Positions 1 through 7,160 are shown, counted from the first letter of the stretch. The stretch is DNA of 11,184 nucleotides from Myxococcales bacterium (GCA_003153875.1 PMBY01000375.1:935-12118), one strand, 5' to 3'. Made by a program: numbers and translations. The notes: a model not told the origin generated them from the letters alone.

Positions 1-78
1 CTGCCCGAAAGCATCCTGAAAGGCGAAGAAGAATACCTGGTCATCGGCGGCGAGTACCGCGTGCGTACGGTCTTGTGA
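1..78 (+). CDS. 3' end of an unrecognised upstream gene (partial)
   Basis: Frame 1 is open from the first base and stops at TGA 76-78, giving the last 25 residues of a protein whose start lies outside the window. The tail contains KGEEEYLVIGGEYRVRTVL and looks like a genuine coding end (codons such as ctg, gtc, atc, ggc). I do not recognise the family. Its position directly before nifB suggests another nitrogen-fixation gene, but 25 residues cannot show that. Confidence 0.55.
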   Translation: MPESILKGEEEYLVIGGEYRVRTVL

Positions 79-262
79 GGCGTTCGCCTGCGCGGCCAAA
101 CCTACCCGCCGGTAGTCCGCTTGGGACCAATCCTACGCAAATGTTGGACGACAGCGGCTATGGCCAGGGGCAAGGCCGATTTTGGCAGACACGACGTCAA
201 ATTGCCCTTGGCCGACGGATTGCAACTGCTCGTCAGCAAACACATCCCGCAGCTGCTTTCCC

Positions 263-1573
263 ATGAGCACCCTCGCCGCCATACGAAAGAATCCCGGGCA
301 CGCCGCGCGTCCCGAGATTGCCCGCCATCCTTGCTTCGACCCCAAGGCCCGCAGGCGTTGGGCGCGCGTACATTTGCCAGTTGCTCCAACGTGCAACATC
401 TCGTGCAACTTCTGCGACCGGCGCTTCGATTGCACCAATGAAAGTCGCCCCGGCGTGACCAGCGTCGTGCTCTCGTCCAGGCAAGCAGCGGCGTATCTCG
501 ATGGGTTAATGCAACGGCGCCAGGATGTGGCCGTGGTCGGCATCGCGGGTCCCGGCGATCCCATGGCCAACCCAGACGCCACTCTGGGGACGCTGCGCCT
601 GGTGCGCGCGCACCACCCCAACCTGCTGCTGTGCCTGGCCACCAACGGGCTTGCTTTGGCCGAGCACGCAGCCGAGCTGGAACGCCTGCACCTGAGCCAC
701 CTGACCATCACCATCAACACCCTTGATTCCGCCGCTGGCGCGCGCATCTACTCCTGGGTCCGCGACGGCAAGCGTGTGCTCCGTGGCGAGGCCGGTGCGG
801 CACTGCTGTTGCGGAGGCAGCTGGCTGCGCTGGAGGCTCTACGCGGCACCGGAATCCTGATCAAGGTGAACTCCATTCTCATTCCGGGCGTCAACCAACA
901 GGAGATCCCCGAGATTGCCGCTGAAGCGAAACGCCGAGGAGCGCACTTGTTCAACTGCGTGCCGCTCATTCCAGCTGCGTGTACGCCCTTTGCCAATCTG
1001 CCGGCACCGGATCCGGCAATGGTTGCCCGCGTCCGCGCAGGGGCGGCTGCCCACTTGCCGCTCATGGAACACTGTTCGCGTTGCCGCGCCGACGCTTGCG
1101 GACTGCTCAACGAGGGCACGGCAGAAGCGTCGCTTTCTGCCCTTCGTGCGGCATCCGAACTGACTTTTTCGGCCGCACCTGCTGCGCGTCCCAACATCGC
1201 GGTGGCCACGCGCGAGGGTTTGCTCATCAACGGCCATTTGGGCGAGGCGGAGAGCTTCGCTGTGTTCGCGCCTGAAGGCAGCGGCTTTCGCCTGGTCGAG
1301 AATCGGCCTGCGCCGCCTTCTGGCGGAGGAGTAGAACGCTGGCACGAACTGGCTGCTGGACTTGCCGACTGCAAGGCCGTGCTGGTTGCTGGTGTGGGTC
1401 CCATTCCTCGCCGAACCTTGGAGTCGAGCGGCCTGCGTGTAGTCGAGGCCGAAGGATTGATCGAAGATGCTCTGGAGCCGATGTTCCGCGACGCGCCCCT
1501 GCCGGCCAGCATGGCCCGGCGCTTCGAAGGCTGCGGCAACGGCTGCGCAGGCACAGGGCAAGGCTGTGGATGA
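263..1573 (+). CDS. nifB: NifB: radical SAM FeMo-cofactor precursor (NifB-co) synthase with fused NifX-like domain
   Basis: NifB joins iron-sulfur clusters, using S-adenosylmethionine, into NifB-co, the 8Fe core of the nitrogenase cofactor. The 436-residue product has HPCFD at 22-26 and the radical SAM cluster motif C44-x3-C48-x2-C51, followed by the NifB signature DC-x-NESRPGV (56-65). GPGDP lies at 97-101 and [11 protein letters not shown] at 270-280. From about 309 to 410 there is a C-terminal NifX/NafY-like cofactor-binding domain, as in many bacterial NifBs, and then a short tail with C424, C428 and C435. ATG 263 puts 21 residues before HPC, normal for the family, but no good Shine-Dalgarno sequence precedes it. 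An in-frame TTG at 182 would add 27 unconserved residues and is less likely. The 184 bp before the start hold no convincing promoter or NifA site. nifV follows 22 bp later. Identification is secure; the start is less so. Confidence 0.96.
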   Translation: MSTLAAIRKNPGHAARPEIARHPCFDPKARRRWARVHLPVAPTCNISCNFCDRRFDCTNESRPGVTSVVLSSRQAAAYLDGLMQRRQDVAVVGIAGPGDPMANPDATLGTLRLVRAHHPNLLLCLATNGLALAEHAAELERLHLSHLTITINTLDSAAGARIYSWVRDGKRVLRGEAGAALLLRRQLAALEALRGTGILIKVNSILIPGVNQQEIPEIAAEAKRRGAHLFNCVPLIPAACTPFANLPAPDPAMVARVRAGAAAHLPLMEHCSRCRADACGLLNEGTAEASLSALRAASELTFSAAPAARPNIAVATREGLLINGHLGEAESFAVFAPEGSGFRLVENRPAPPSGGGVERWHELAAGLADCKAVLVAGVGPIPRRTLESSGLRVVEAEGLIEDALEPMFRDAPLPASMARRFEGCGNGCAGTGQGCG

Positions 1574-1577
1574 GGGA

Positions 1578-1587
1578 CAGGAAGGGG
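1578..1587 (+). promoter_or_regulatory. Ribosome binding site deciding the nifV GTG start
   Basis: A purine-rich AGGAAGGGG-type stretch lies between the nifB stop (1573) and GTG 1596, about 8-9 bases before the latter. It favours GTG 1596 over the in-frame GTG at 1566 and ATG at 1467, both of which lie inside nifB. Confidence 0.55.
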
Positions 1588-1595
1588 TAGCGAAA

Positions 1596-2804
1596 GTGAA
1601 ATCTCTTCCGCCTGCCGATAGCACATCCCGCGGTCACCGCCGCGCCGATCTATGGCTGATCGACACCACCTTGCGCGACGGCGAACAAGCAGCGGGCGTG
1701 GTGTTTTCGCGCCCGGAAAAGCTGCGCATCGCCAGCGCGCTTTCTGATGCCGGATTGCCTGAAATCGAAGTCGGCACCCCGGCTATGGGACAGCCCGAGA
1801 TCGACGACATCAACGCGGTAGCCGCACTCGGCCTGCGCGCCCGTCTTTCGGTGTGGTGCCGAGCCGACCTGCGCGATCTGGAGGCAGCCGAGCAGTGCCG
1901 TGTGGATGGGGTGCACATCAGTTTTCCCGCCTCGCGGGTGCAATGGCGCAGCCTCGGTGGCGCAGCGGAGCAAATGTTGGAACTCTTGCATCAACTCACC
2001 GAACGAGCGCGCGCACACTTCGCCTTCGTTTCGGTTGCAGCCCAGGATGCCAGTCGCGCCACCCGTAACTTTCTCGACGGCTTCGTGGACGCGGCCTGTG
2101 CAGCGGGCGTGGATCGCATTCGTCTGGCTGACACCGTGGGCCTGCTCAATCCCTTGCAGGCCAAGCGTCTGGTGGCGCATGTGGTGGCACGCGCCCACGG
2201 ACCGGTCATTGGGTTTCATGCCCACGACGATCTGGGCATGGCTACGGCCAACACCGTGGCGGCCCTGGCAGGTGGCGCAGGCTCAGCCGACGTCACGGTC
2301 AACGGTCTGGGCGAGCGCGCGGGCAACGCAAGCCTCGACGAAGTAGTCATGGCTGCGCGCCTGACGCTGGGACTCGACCCGGGGGTAGACCCGCACCGCC
2401 TGACCCTGCTGGGGCGCATGGTTGCGGAGGCATCTCGCCGGCCAATTCCTGCGGCCAAGCCCGTGACCGGCGCGGCCAGTTTTCTGCACGAATCGGGCAT
2501 TCACTGTGCGGCCATGGAGAAGGACCGCGACAGTTTCGAGCTGATCCATCCCGCTGACGTGGGCCAAGCCACGCCCGAGTTCGTGGTGGGCAAGCATTCA
2601 GGCACCTGGGCGGTCATGGCGGTTCTGCGCCGGCACGGAGTCCACCTGGAACGTCCTGTGGCCGCACAACTCCTCGACCGCATACGTGAGCTGGCCGGCC
2701 GTGAGAAGCGCGCATTGACCCTGGACGAACTGCTGGTCCTCGCCCGCGAAGTGATCAGCCGTCTGAACGCCCCCGCCACCTCGAAACGCGCCCTCCATCT
2801 GTGA
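1596..2804 (+). CDS. nifV: NifV: homocitrate synthase
   Basis: NifV condenses acetyl-CoA with 2-oxoglutarate to give R-homocitrate, the organic ligand of the FeMo-cofactor. The 402-residue product shows the alpha-IPM/homocitrate synthase TIM-barrel marks: DTTLRDGEQ at 23-31 (catalytic R27, metal ligand D28), EVGTPAMG at 58-65 as in NifVs, ADTVGLL at 178-184, and the [13 protein letters not shown] stretch with metal ligands H208 and H210. GLGERAGNA (237-245) and FLHESGIH (297-304) follow. There is no room for the C-terminal LeuA regulatory domain, so this is the short NifV form rather than 2-isopropylmalate synthase. GTG 1596 is chosen because a purine-rich ribosome site precedes it and it clears nifB by 22 bp. 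Cotranscription with nifB and the GNAT gene (7-bp gap) is likely. Confidence 0.95.
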   Translation: MKSLPPADSTSRGHRRADLWLIDTTLRDGEQAAGVVFSRPEKLRIASALSDAGLPEIEVGTPAMGQPEIDDINAVAALGLRARLSVWCRADLRDLEAAEQCRVDGVHISFPASRVQWRSLGGAAEQMLELLHQLTERARAHFAFVSVAAQDASRATRNFLDGFVDAACAAGVDRIRLADTVGLLNPLQAKRLVAHVVARAHGPVIGFHAHDDLGMATANTVAALAGGAGSADVTVNGLGERAGNASLDEVVMAARLTLGLDPGVDPHRLTLLGRMVAEASRRPIPAAKPVTGAASFLHESGIHCAAMEKDRDSFELIHPADVGQATPEFVVGKHSGTWAVMAVLRRHGVHLERPVAAQLLDRIRELAGREKRALTLDELLVLAREVISRLNAPATSKRALHL

Positions 2805-2811
2805 ACCCAGC

Positions 2812-3432
2812 ATGTTCAGTCCCACCCACCCCTCTCTTGCACCAGAAACAGAGAAAGTCACAGTTCGGCCTGCACGCATCACCGATCTGCCGGCGCTGGT
2901 CGAGCTTATCTGTCAGCTCTTCTCCATCGAGACTGACTTCCAAGTCAGGCCCGCTCGACACGCCCGCGGCCTGCGCTTGCTTCTGGGCGCCGTCCGGCGT
3001 GGTCGCGCCTACGTCGCGGTGGCCGAAAGGCAAGGAGAAGTCGTCGGAATGGCTACCGTTCAGATTGTGGTGTCCACGGCAGAGGGTGCGCGCTCGGGCT
3101 GGATCGAGGACGTGGTGGTGCGCGAAGACCTGCGCGGGGCCGGCATCGGGACAGCGCTGATGGCAAGCATCTCGCACTGGGCGCAGACCAATGGTCTGGC
3201 GCGCTTGCAACTGCTGACTGATCGCCGCAACCGATTGGCGCTGGCATTCTATGACCGTCTCGCTTTTCAACCCACCCATATGATTTGCCTGCGCACGCAC
3301 TGCCCGGCCAGGCATGGCCAGGCAGCACCGCCGAGTGCGAACCGAGGCCGCGCTGACCAATCGCCAGCACAATTCCGGCCGAGGAAACTCAAGAAAGAAC
3401 AGCATGTTTCCTCACGGTTTCGCGCCGGCTAA
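2812..3432 (+). CDS. GNAT-family N-acetyltransferase in the nif operon
   Basis: This 206-residue protein has the GNAT fold: an N-terminal beta strand and helix (VTVRPARITDLPALVELI, 16-33), a GMATVQIVV strand near 79-87, and the acetyl-CoA binding motif A around IEDVVVREDLRGAGIGTAL, with R108-G-A-G-I-G113 contacting the pyrophosphate. A motif B region (LALAFYDRLAFQ, 142-153) follows. The last 40 or so residues are basic and low in complexity, with no domain I can name. It starts 7 bp after the nifV stop and is probably cotranscribed. The substrate cannot be read from the sequence. Its position hints at a role in nitrogen fixation or simple co-regulation, but it could equally be an unrelated small-molecule or protein acetylase. 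Confidence 0.88.
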   Translation: MFSPTHPSLAPETEKVTVRPARITDLPALVELICQLFSIETDFQVRPARHARGLRLLLGAVRRGRAYVAVAERQGEVVGMATVQIVVSTAEGARSGWIEDVVVREDLRGAGIGTALMASISHWAQTNGLARLQLLTDRRNRLALAFYDRLAFQPTHMICLRTHCPARHGQAAPPSANRGRADQSPAQFRPRKLKKEQHVSSRFRAG

Positions 3433-3459
3433 AGTGCGGCAAATACGAGCCTGGACCTA

Positions 3460-3489
3460 TTGCAGCCTCAATTGTTGTCTGCTTCTATT
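3460..3489 (+). promoter_or_regulatory. Possible sigma-70-type promoter for the porin gene
   Basis: TTGCAG (3460-3465) and TCTATT (3484-3489) are 18 bp apart within a local AT-rich dip between the GNAT stop and the porin start. Each matches its consensus at four of six bases, so this is a weak call. No sigma-54 element of correct spacing was found here. Confidence 0.25.
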
Positions 3490-3511
3490 CGTTTCGTTAG
3501 GTGTTCGCAAA

Positions 3512-3522
3512 AAAGGAGAAAG
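3512..3522 (+). promoter_or_regulatory. Strong Shine-Dalgarno of the porin gene
   Basis: AAAGGAGAAAG lies immediately before ATG 3525, with the GGAG core about 7 bases from the start. It fixes the porin start at 3525 instead of the in-frame GTG at 3501, and gives a normal signal peptide. Confidence 0.8.
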
Positions 3523-3524
3523 AG

Positions 3525-4859
3525 ATGCGCTATTCACTCGCCTCTGTCGTTACGGTCGCACTTGGGTTGAGTCCACTGGTGGCGTTCGCTCAGGCAGCAG
3601 CGCCGGTCGATGCTCCGGCCCCAGCGCCCGCCCAGCCCGCGCCTGCGCCGGTTACACCTGCGGAATCCGCGCCCACGGCTCCAGCGGCGGCGGCGGCTCC
3701 AGCAGCGCCCGCGGCACCAGCGGCGCCAGCGGCGGTTCCGCCCGTCGCCTTCACCTGGGAAGCCCTGGTGGACGCCTACTACATGTACAACTTCACGGGG
3801 AAGCCGTCGCTTCAGGGCCCAGGGGCGCCCCGTCAGTTCGACGTGGCGGCCAACAGCTTCTCGCTCAACTACGCCAAGCTGGGAGTGGGCGTCGACACAC
3901 AGTACGTGGCCTTCCGCATGGACCTGGGCGCGGGTCACATGGCCGCTCTCATCAACGGAGCCGGTGGCCTAGCCAGCGCATCCGTCCCTGCGGGCGCCCC
4001 ACCCACCGTTCCAGCGACGCTGTCTGCCAGTCAATACGGCAATGACTTTGTCGTACAACAGGCTTTTGCAACGGTCAAGCCAACGGCGTGGCTATCCGTG
4101 GACGCCGGCCGGTTTGTCACCACAGCCAGCGCCGAGGTTATCGAGGCCAACAAGAACTGGCTCTACAGCCGCTCGATGTTGTTTTACGGCGTTCCTCTGT
4201 TGCACACCGGTGTGCGAGTGAATACCACGGTGAACCCTTCGCTCAAGCTGCAGGCCAGCCTGGTGAACGGCTGGAACAATGATCCTGACAACAACATCGG
4301 TAAGACCTTTGGTGCCAACGCAACCTTTGCCCCGCCGGATTCTGGCCTGAATGCGTCGCTCACCGGGTACATTGGCAAGGAAACCACAGCCGGCTCAGGT
4401 GGCAACACCAGAGTTTTGATTGACGGCGTGTTTACCAAGGATATTGCCCAGGCATCCGTCGGCCTCAATATCGACTACCTGAAGGACGGAACGCCGTACT
4501 GGATTGGCGCGGCAGCCATGGGGAAGTACACCTTCACTGACCTGTTCAACGTCGCCGCAAGATTCGAGTTGGTGTCGAGCAAGGCCGGCGGCTACACTTC
4601 GGCATTCCCCACCCCGACGCCCCCGCCGGTCACTACACCGCCCACCCCGCCGGCCGCAGACCCAAGGGGAGGCGATGTGTTTCTCTACGAAGGCACCCTC
4701 ATGGGTGGTCTGACCGTGGCGAAGCACTTCGAACTGCGGCTTGAACTGCGCGGGGATTTTGCCAACAAAGAGATCTTCCAGAAAGGTGCCGCGACCGACG
4801 TGGTCTACAACCGCAAGAACCAGTTCACTGGCCTGCTTGCCTTCCTGGCCTATTTCTAG
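3525..4859 (+). CDS. Outer-membrane beta-barrel porin, BBP2/OmpL-like
   Basis: This 444-residue exported protein begins with a signal peptide (basic MR, hydrophobic core 5-20, AFA cleavage site after residue 22). Residues 23-74 are an Ala/Pro-rich linker, and the rest is a predicted beta barrel ending in LAYF with the terminal Phe typical of BamA-assembled porins. The wording fits the putative beta-barrel porin-2 family: DAYYMYNF (83-90), a GRF strand, AEVIEANKNWLYSRS, a HTGVRVN segment and LVNGWNNDPDNNIGKT. A Pro/Thr-rich insert encoded near 4605-4665 probably forms a surface loop. Such porins passively admit small solutes across the outer membrane; the substrate is not known. It sits just upstream of glnB, so a part in uptake of nitrogen compounds is plausible but inferred. 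A strong hairpin after the stop suggests its transcript mostly ends there. Confidence 0.9.
   Translation: MRYSLASVVTVALGLSPLVAFAQAAAPVDAPAPAPAQPAPAPVTPAESAPTAPAAAAAPAAPAAPAAPAAVPPVAFTWEALVDAYYMYNFTGKPSLQGPGAPRQFDVAANSFSLNYAKLGVGVDTQYVAFRMDLGAGHMAALINGAGGLASASVPAGAPPTVPATLSASQYGNDFVVQQAFATVKPTAWLSVDAGRFVTTASAEVIEANKNWLYSRSMLFYGVPLLHTGVRVNTTVNPSLKLQASLVNGWNNDPDNNIGKTFGANATFAPPDSGLNASLTGYIGKETTAGSGGNTRVLIDGVFTKDIAQASVGLNIDYLKDGTPYWIGAAAMGKYTFTDLFNVAARFELVSSKAGGYTSAFPTPTPPPVTTPPTPPAADPRGGDVFLYEGTLMGGLTVAKHFELRLELRGDFANKEIFQKGAATDVVYNRKNQFTGLLAFLAYF
3591..3746 (+). repeat. Ala/Pro-rich low-complexity segment of the porin
   Basis: Codons 23-74 of the porin encode mostly Ala and Pro, including tandem A-A-P units (roughly 3680-3735), with matching imperfect GCG/CCA/GCN DNA repeats. 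It lies between the signal peptide cleavage site and the first barrel strand. It would therefore form a flexible periplasmic tether. Repeat number could vary between strains through replication slippage. Confidence 0.75.
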
Positions 4860-4870
4860 TCAGTGTTCGG

Positions 4871-4919
4871 CCGGCGCAGGCGGGCAGTATTCCCTCCCAG
4901 AGCTTCCCGCCTGCGCCGG
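4871..4919 (+). terminator. Perfect 14-bp inverted repeat after the porin gene
   Basis: CCGGCGCAGGCGGG (4871-4884) pairs exactly with CCCGCCTGCGCCGG (4906-4919) across a 21-base loop, 11 bp after the porin stop. The stem is very GC-rich. No T-run follows, so it is either a non-canonical terminator or an mRNA 3'-end stabiliser separating the porin from glnB. Confidence 0.65.
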
Positions 4920-4932
4920 GTCGGTTACCGAC
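4920..4932. other. Short palindrome upstream of glnB
   Basis: GTCGGT-T-ACCGAC is a perfect 6+1+6 palindrome directly after the large hairpin, about 53 bp before the glnB start. It could be a second small stem or a binding site for a dimeric regulator. Nothing in the sequence names the protein. Confidence 0.35.
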
Positions 4933-4970
4933 ATTTCGCCCACCGGAAACACACCGGCAACATAGTCTGG
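4933..4970 (+). repeat. 38-bp repeat, copy A, upstream of glnB
   Basis: This stretch matches 8264-8301 on the same strand at 29 of 38 positions. The core CCGGAAACAC-n-CCGGCAAC is identical except for the one middle base. On the opposite strand it reads as two heptamers, TTGCCGG and TTTCCGG, 11 bp apart start to start, a spacing seen in OmpR/PhoB-type binding sites. The core ends 25 bp before the glnB ATG. It may be a shared operator or a dispersed extragenic repeat. Confidence 0.5.
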
Positions 4971-4985
4971 AGCATGCTTGCGCTA

Positions 4986-5324
4986 ATGAAGAACATCGAG
5001 GCCATCGTCAAGCCGTTCAAGCTGGACGCTTTGAAGGACCGGCTGCGCCAGGTGGGAGCCCAGGGTCTAACCGTGTCGGAGGTGAGGGGCTTCGGCCGTG
5101 GGGGCGGCGAGAAGGATTCCCACCCCGGTTCGCGCCGTGCCGTGGACTTCAACCCCAAGGTCCGCATCCAGATGGTCAGCGACGACGACATGGTGCAGCC
5201 CATCGTCGAGGCGATCCAGGCTACTGCACGCACAGGCGAGATCGGGGATGGAAAGATCTTCGTCAGTGAGGTGGTCGACGTCATCCGTATCCGCACCGGG
5301 GAACGCGGCCACGATGCTCTCTAA
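4986..5324 (+). CDS. glnB: PII nitrogen-regulatory protein with a non-canonical T-loop
   Basis: PII proteins are trimers that bind ATP/ADP and 2-oxoglutarate and control AmtB, glutamine synthetase regulation and, in diazotrophs, nitrogenase regulators. From ATG 4986 the product is 112 residues, the standard length. It has KPFKLDALKD (9-18), QGLTVSEVRGFGR (26-38), the B-loop TGEIGDGKIF (83-92) and the C-terminal signature RIRTGERG (101-108). Nucleotide-site residues G37, R38, G87, G89, K90, R101 and R103 are present, as is K58. The T-loop is unlike canonical GlnB/GlnK: Gln39 is Gly, Tyr46 is His and the uridylylated Tyr51 is Arg, while position 49 is Ser. A GGAG about 13 bases upstream could serve as the ribosome site; ATG 4974 is a less likely alternative. 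The assignment as glnB rather than glnK is by family only. Confidence 0.9.
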   Translation: MKNIEAIVKPFKLDALKDRLRQVGAQGLTVSEVRGFGRGGGEKDSHPGSRRAVDFNPKVRIQMVSDDDMVQPIVEAIQATARTGEIGDGKIFVSEVVDVIRIRTGERGHDAL

Positions 5325-5330
5325 TGAGAT

Positions 5331-5351
5331 GGGAACCCTAAGAGGGTTCCC
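5331..5351 (+). terminator. Hairpin immediately after glnB
   Basis: GGGAACCCT (5331-5339) and AGGGTTCCC (5343-5351) form a perfect 9-bp stem with a 3-base AAG loop, 6 bp past the glnB stop. There is no T-tract after it. The next 135 bp, up to the small gene, are very GC-rich with minor imperfect palindromes and no visible promoter. Confidence 0.6.
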
Positions 5352-5486
5352 AAACCCTCCCGCGATGGTGCGCCGCCGGCGAGGGCGCGCGCGAAGCGCG
5401 CGGGGTGGGCAGGGTGGCGGGCTGTCCCGAAGTCCCCGCAGGGGGCGAAGCCGGCGGGCTCCCCACGCGTCTAGCCCGAGCTTGGG

Positions 5487-5831
5487 ATGATTGTTTCGAA
5501 AGCCGACCAGCGCCGAGAGAAGCGCGCGCAAGACACCGCCCGCTTTGCAGAGGCATTCTTTGCACTGACGGGTTTTCGTCCGGCCGCAGCCTACCGAGAA
5601 TTCCTGCCGCCCGAGTTTCTTGCTCAATCGACACCCTCTCCCGGCGAGCTTGCCGCCCGATTCGGCAACCGCCTGCACACGCGCACCAGCAATGCCCTTC
5701 GGCAACAGGACCCGGGCGCCGCCCACCGTGAAGGTTGGACCTACGGCAGCCTGCTCGAGCTTCGGGGCTTTGGCGTGTTCTGTCTGCTCGACGTCATGCA
5801 AGCGCTGCGGGATTCTCAGGCGTGCGGGTAG
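5487..5831 (+). CDS. Small unrecognised protein with an HhH/RpoA-CTD-like C-terminal motif
   Basis: I do not recognise this 114-residue product. It is rich in Arg, Ala and Glu, has no signal peptide or membrane segment, and carries two aromatic-rich stretches (ARFAEAFFALTGFRPAAAYR, 18-37, and the C-terminal part). The end, W84-TYGSLLELRGFGVFCLLDVMQAL, resembles the helix-hairpin-helix pattern of RNA polymerase alpha C-terminal domains (LL-x-x-xGFG-x-x-x-LLD). That likeness is by eye only. Codon choice looks coding, and an in-frame stop at 5472-5474 makes ATG 5487 the first available start, though its ribosome site is poor. Its last 16 bases overlap the 3' end of amtB on the other strand. It may be cotranscribed with glnB if the intervening hairpin is leaky. 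It could still be a chance frame. Confidence 0.6.
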   Translation: MIVSKADQRREKRAQDTARFAEAFFALTGFRPAAAYREFLPPEFLAQSTPSPGELAARFGNRLHTRTSNALRQQDPGAAHREGWTYGSLLELRGFGVFCLLDVMQALRDSQACG

Positions 5832-7159
5832 GCCTGCGAACCCATTTCCAGCGAGTCGAGCCCGGTCCACTCCACTTCGGATGGCACGCGGTTGCCCATG
5901 ACCCGATCGAGCAAGCGGAAGAATCCGTAGGCCAGCGCAAAAACCACAATTGCATTGGTAGCAACGCCAATCAATTGCGCCAGGAATTGACTGGCGTCAC
6001 CGAACAGCAAACCGCGGACCGGGCCAGCCACACCGTTCCAGCCCTCGCCGTAACTCCCGTCGGCCAGTAGTCCGAGTGCCACGGCGCCCCAGGCACCACA
6101 GGCGCCGTGAACCGCTATAGCGCCCACGGGATCGTCGATGCGCAGGCGGCGCTCGAGCAGGGTCACCACCAGGACAACCAGCGGTCCCGCCAGCGCGCCG
6201 ATGAGCACAGCAGCGGCCGGGCCGACAAAGGCGCAGGGCGCGGTGATAGCCACCAGGCCGCCCAGCATGCCGTTGCAGGCCATGCCGATGTCGGGCCTGC
6301 GCGACAAATACCAGGCTGTGGCCAGAGCGGCGATAGCGCCCGCGGCCGATGAGAGCAGGGTGTTGCTGGCCACAATGGCGATGCGACCGTCGCTGGCGTT
6401 CAAGGTCGAAGCGGTGTTGAAACCGAACCAGCCAAAAGCCAGGATGAGCGTGCCCACCATGGCCATGGGCAAATTGTGGCCGGGAATCGCCGCAATGGTT
6501 TCGTCACGCCGGTACTTGCCCACGCGCGGACCCAGCACCATCGCGCCGGCCAAGGCAGTAATTCCCCCGGTCATATGCACCACCGACGAGCCGGCAAAGT
6601 CCACATGGCCGTGCCCGAGGCCCCAGTTGACGCCCATTTGCGCCAGCCAGCCGCCACCCCACACCCAGTTGCCGTACAGCGGATACAGGAACATGGACAT
6701 GAACAGGCCGTAGACAAGAAAGGGCAGAAACCTCCAGCGCTCGGACATGGCGCCCGTGGGAATTGTGGCGGCCGTGTCCATGAACATGGCCGCAAACAAG
6801 AACATGGCCAGATTGACCGGATCATTGGCTACCGAAACCAGCGCAAATTTGCCGACGCCGATGATTCCGTAGCCGTGGCCGCCGATGTGCAAGCTGATCT
6901 CGTGCGCCGGCGCCAGCGCCGCGCCCAGTGTGGGCCAGCCATGCACTCCCCCCAGCATAAAGCCGAAACCGCACAGCCAGAAACCCAGCACCCCCAAGGG
7001 ATAAATGATCATATTCATGGCCATGGTGTTCACCGCGTTCTTGGCGCGCGTGAATCCCGTCTCCATCATGGCGAAGCCGACCTGCATGAACATAACCAGG
7101 AAGGCGCCCAGCAGCACCCAGGCCAGGTTGAGCGCGTGTTCGGGGGAGAATGCCGTCAT
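5816..7159 (-). CDS. amtB: Ammonium channel AmtB
   Basis: AmtB is a trimeric inner-membrane channel for ammonium/ammonia and is blocked by PII binding when nitrogen is plentiful. The 447-residue product has about 11 hydrophobic segments and family marks throughout. MMETGFTRAKN lies at 31-41. D187-FAGSSVVH195 carries the first pore histidine, GWFGFNTAS (243-251) the pore phenylalanine region, and VH351-GACGAWG the second pore histidine. The cytosolic tail ends with RVPSEVEWTGLDSLEMGSQAY, the segment that docks with PII in homologues. There is no cleavable signal, as in many non-enteric Amts. The start at 7159 lies one base after the kinase stop, with its Shine-Dalgarno inside the kinase gene, so expression should be coupled to the kinase. 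Instead of the usual glnK-amtB pair, the PII gene lies on the opposite, converging strand. Confidence 0.96.
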   Translation of the reverse strand: MTAFSPEHALNLAWVLLGAFLVMFMQVGFAMMETGFTRAKNAVNTMAMNMIIYPLGVLGFWLCGFGFMLGGVHGWPTLGAALAPAHEISLHIGGHGYGIIGVGKFALVSVANDPVNLAMFLFAAMFMDTAATIPTGAMSERWRFLPFLVYGLFMSMFLYPLYGNWVWGGGWLAQMGVNWGLGHGHVDFAGSSVVHMTGGITALAGAMVLGPRVGKYRRDETIAAIPGHNLPMAMVGTLILAFGWFGFNTASTLNASDGRIAIVASNTLLSSAAGAIAALATAWYLSRRPDIGMACNGMLGGLVAITAPCAFVGPAAAVLIGALAGPLVVLVVTLLERRLRIDDPVGAIAVHGACGAWGAVALGLLADGSYGEGWNGVAGPVRGLLFGDASQFLAQLIGVATNAIVVFALAYGFFRLLDRVMGNRVPSEVEWTGLDSLEMGSQAYPHA

Positions 7160-7160
7160 A

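Noticed and set aside
182..262. Longer NifB from TTG 182
   Set aside because: The extra 27 residues do not look like NifB; ATG 263 gives the usual distance to the conserved HPC motif.
748..1626. Long open frame on the minus strand across nifB
   Set aside because: Ser/Arg/Ala-rich shadow of the GC-rich nifB codons; no domain, and nifB is certain on the other strand.
3451..3470. Sigma-54-like CTGG...TTGC before the porin
   Set aside because: TGG and TTGC are three bases too close, and the alternative GG-N10-GC reading lacks a proper TTGC element.
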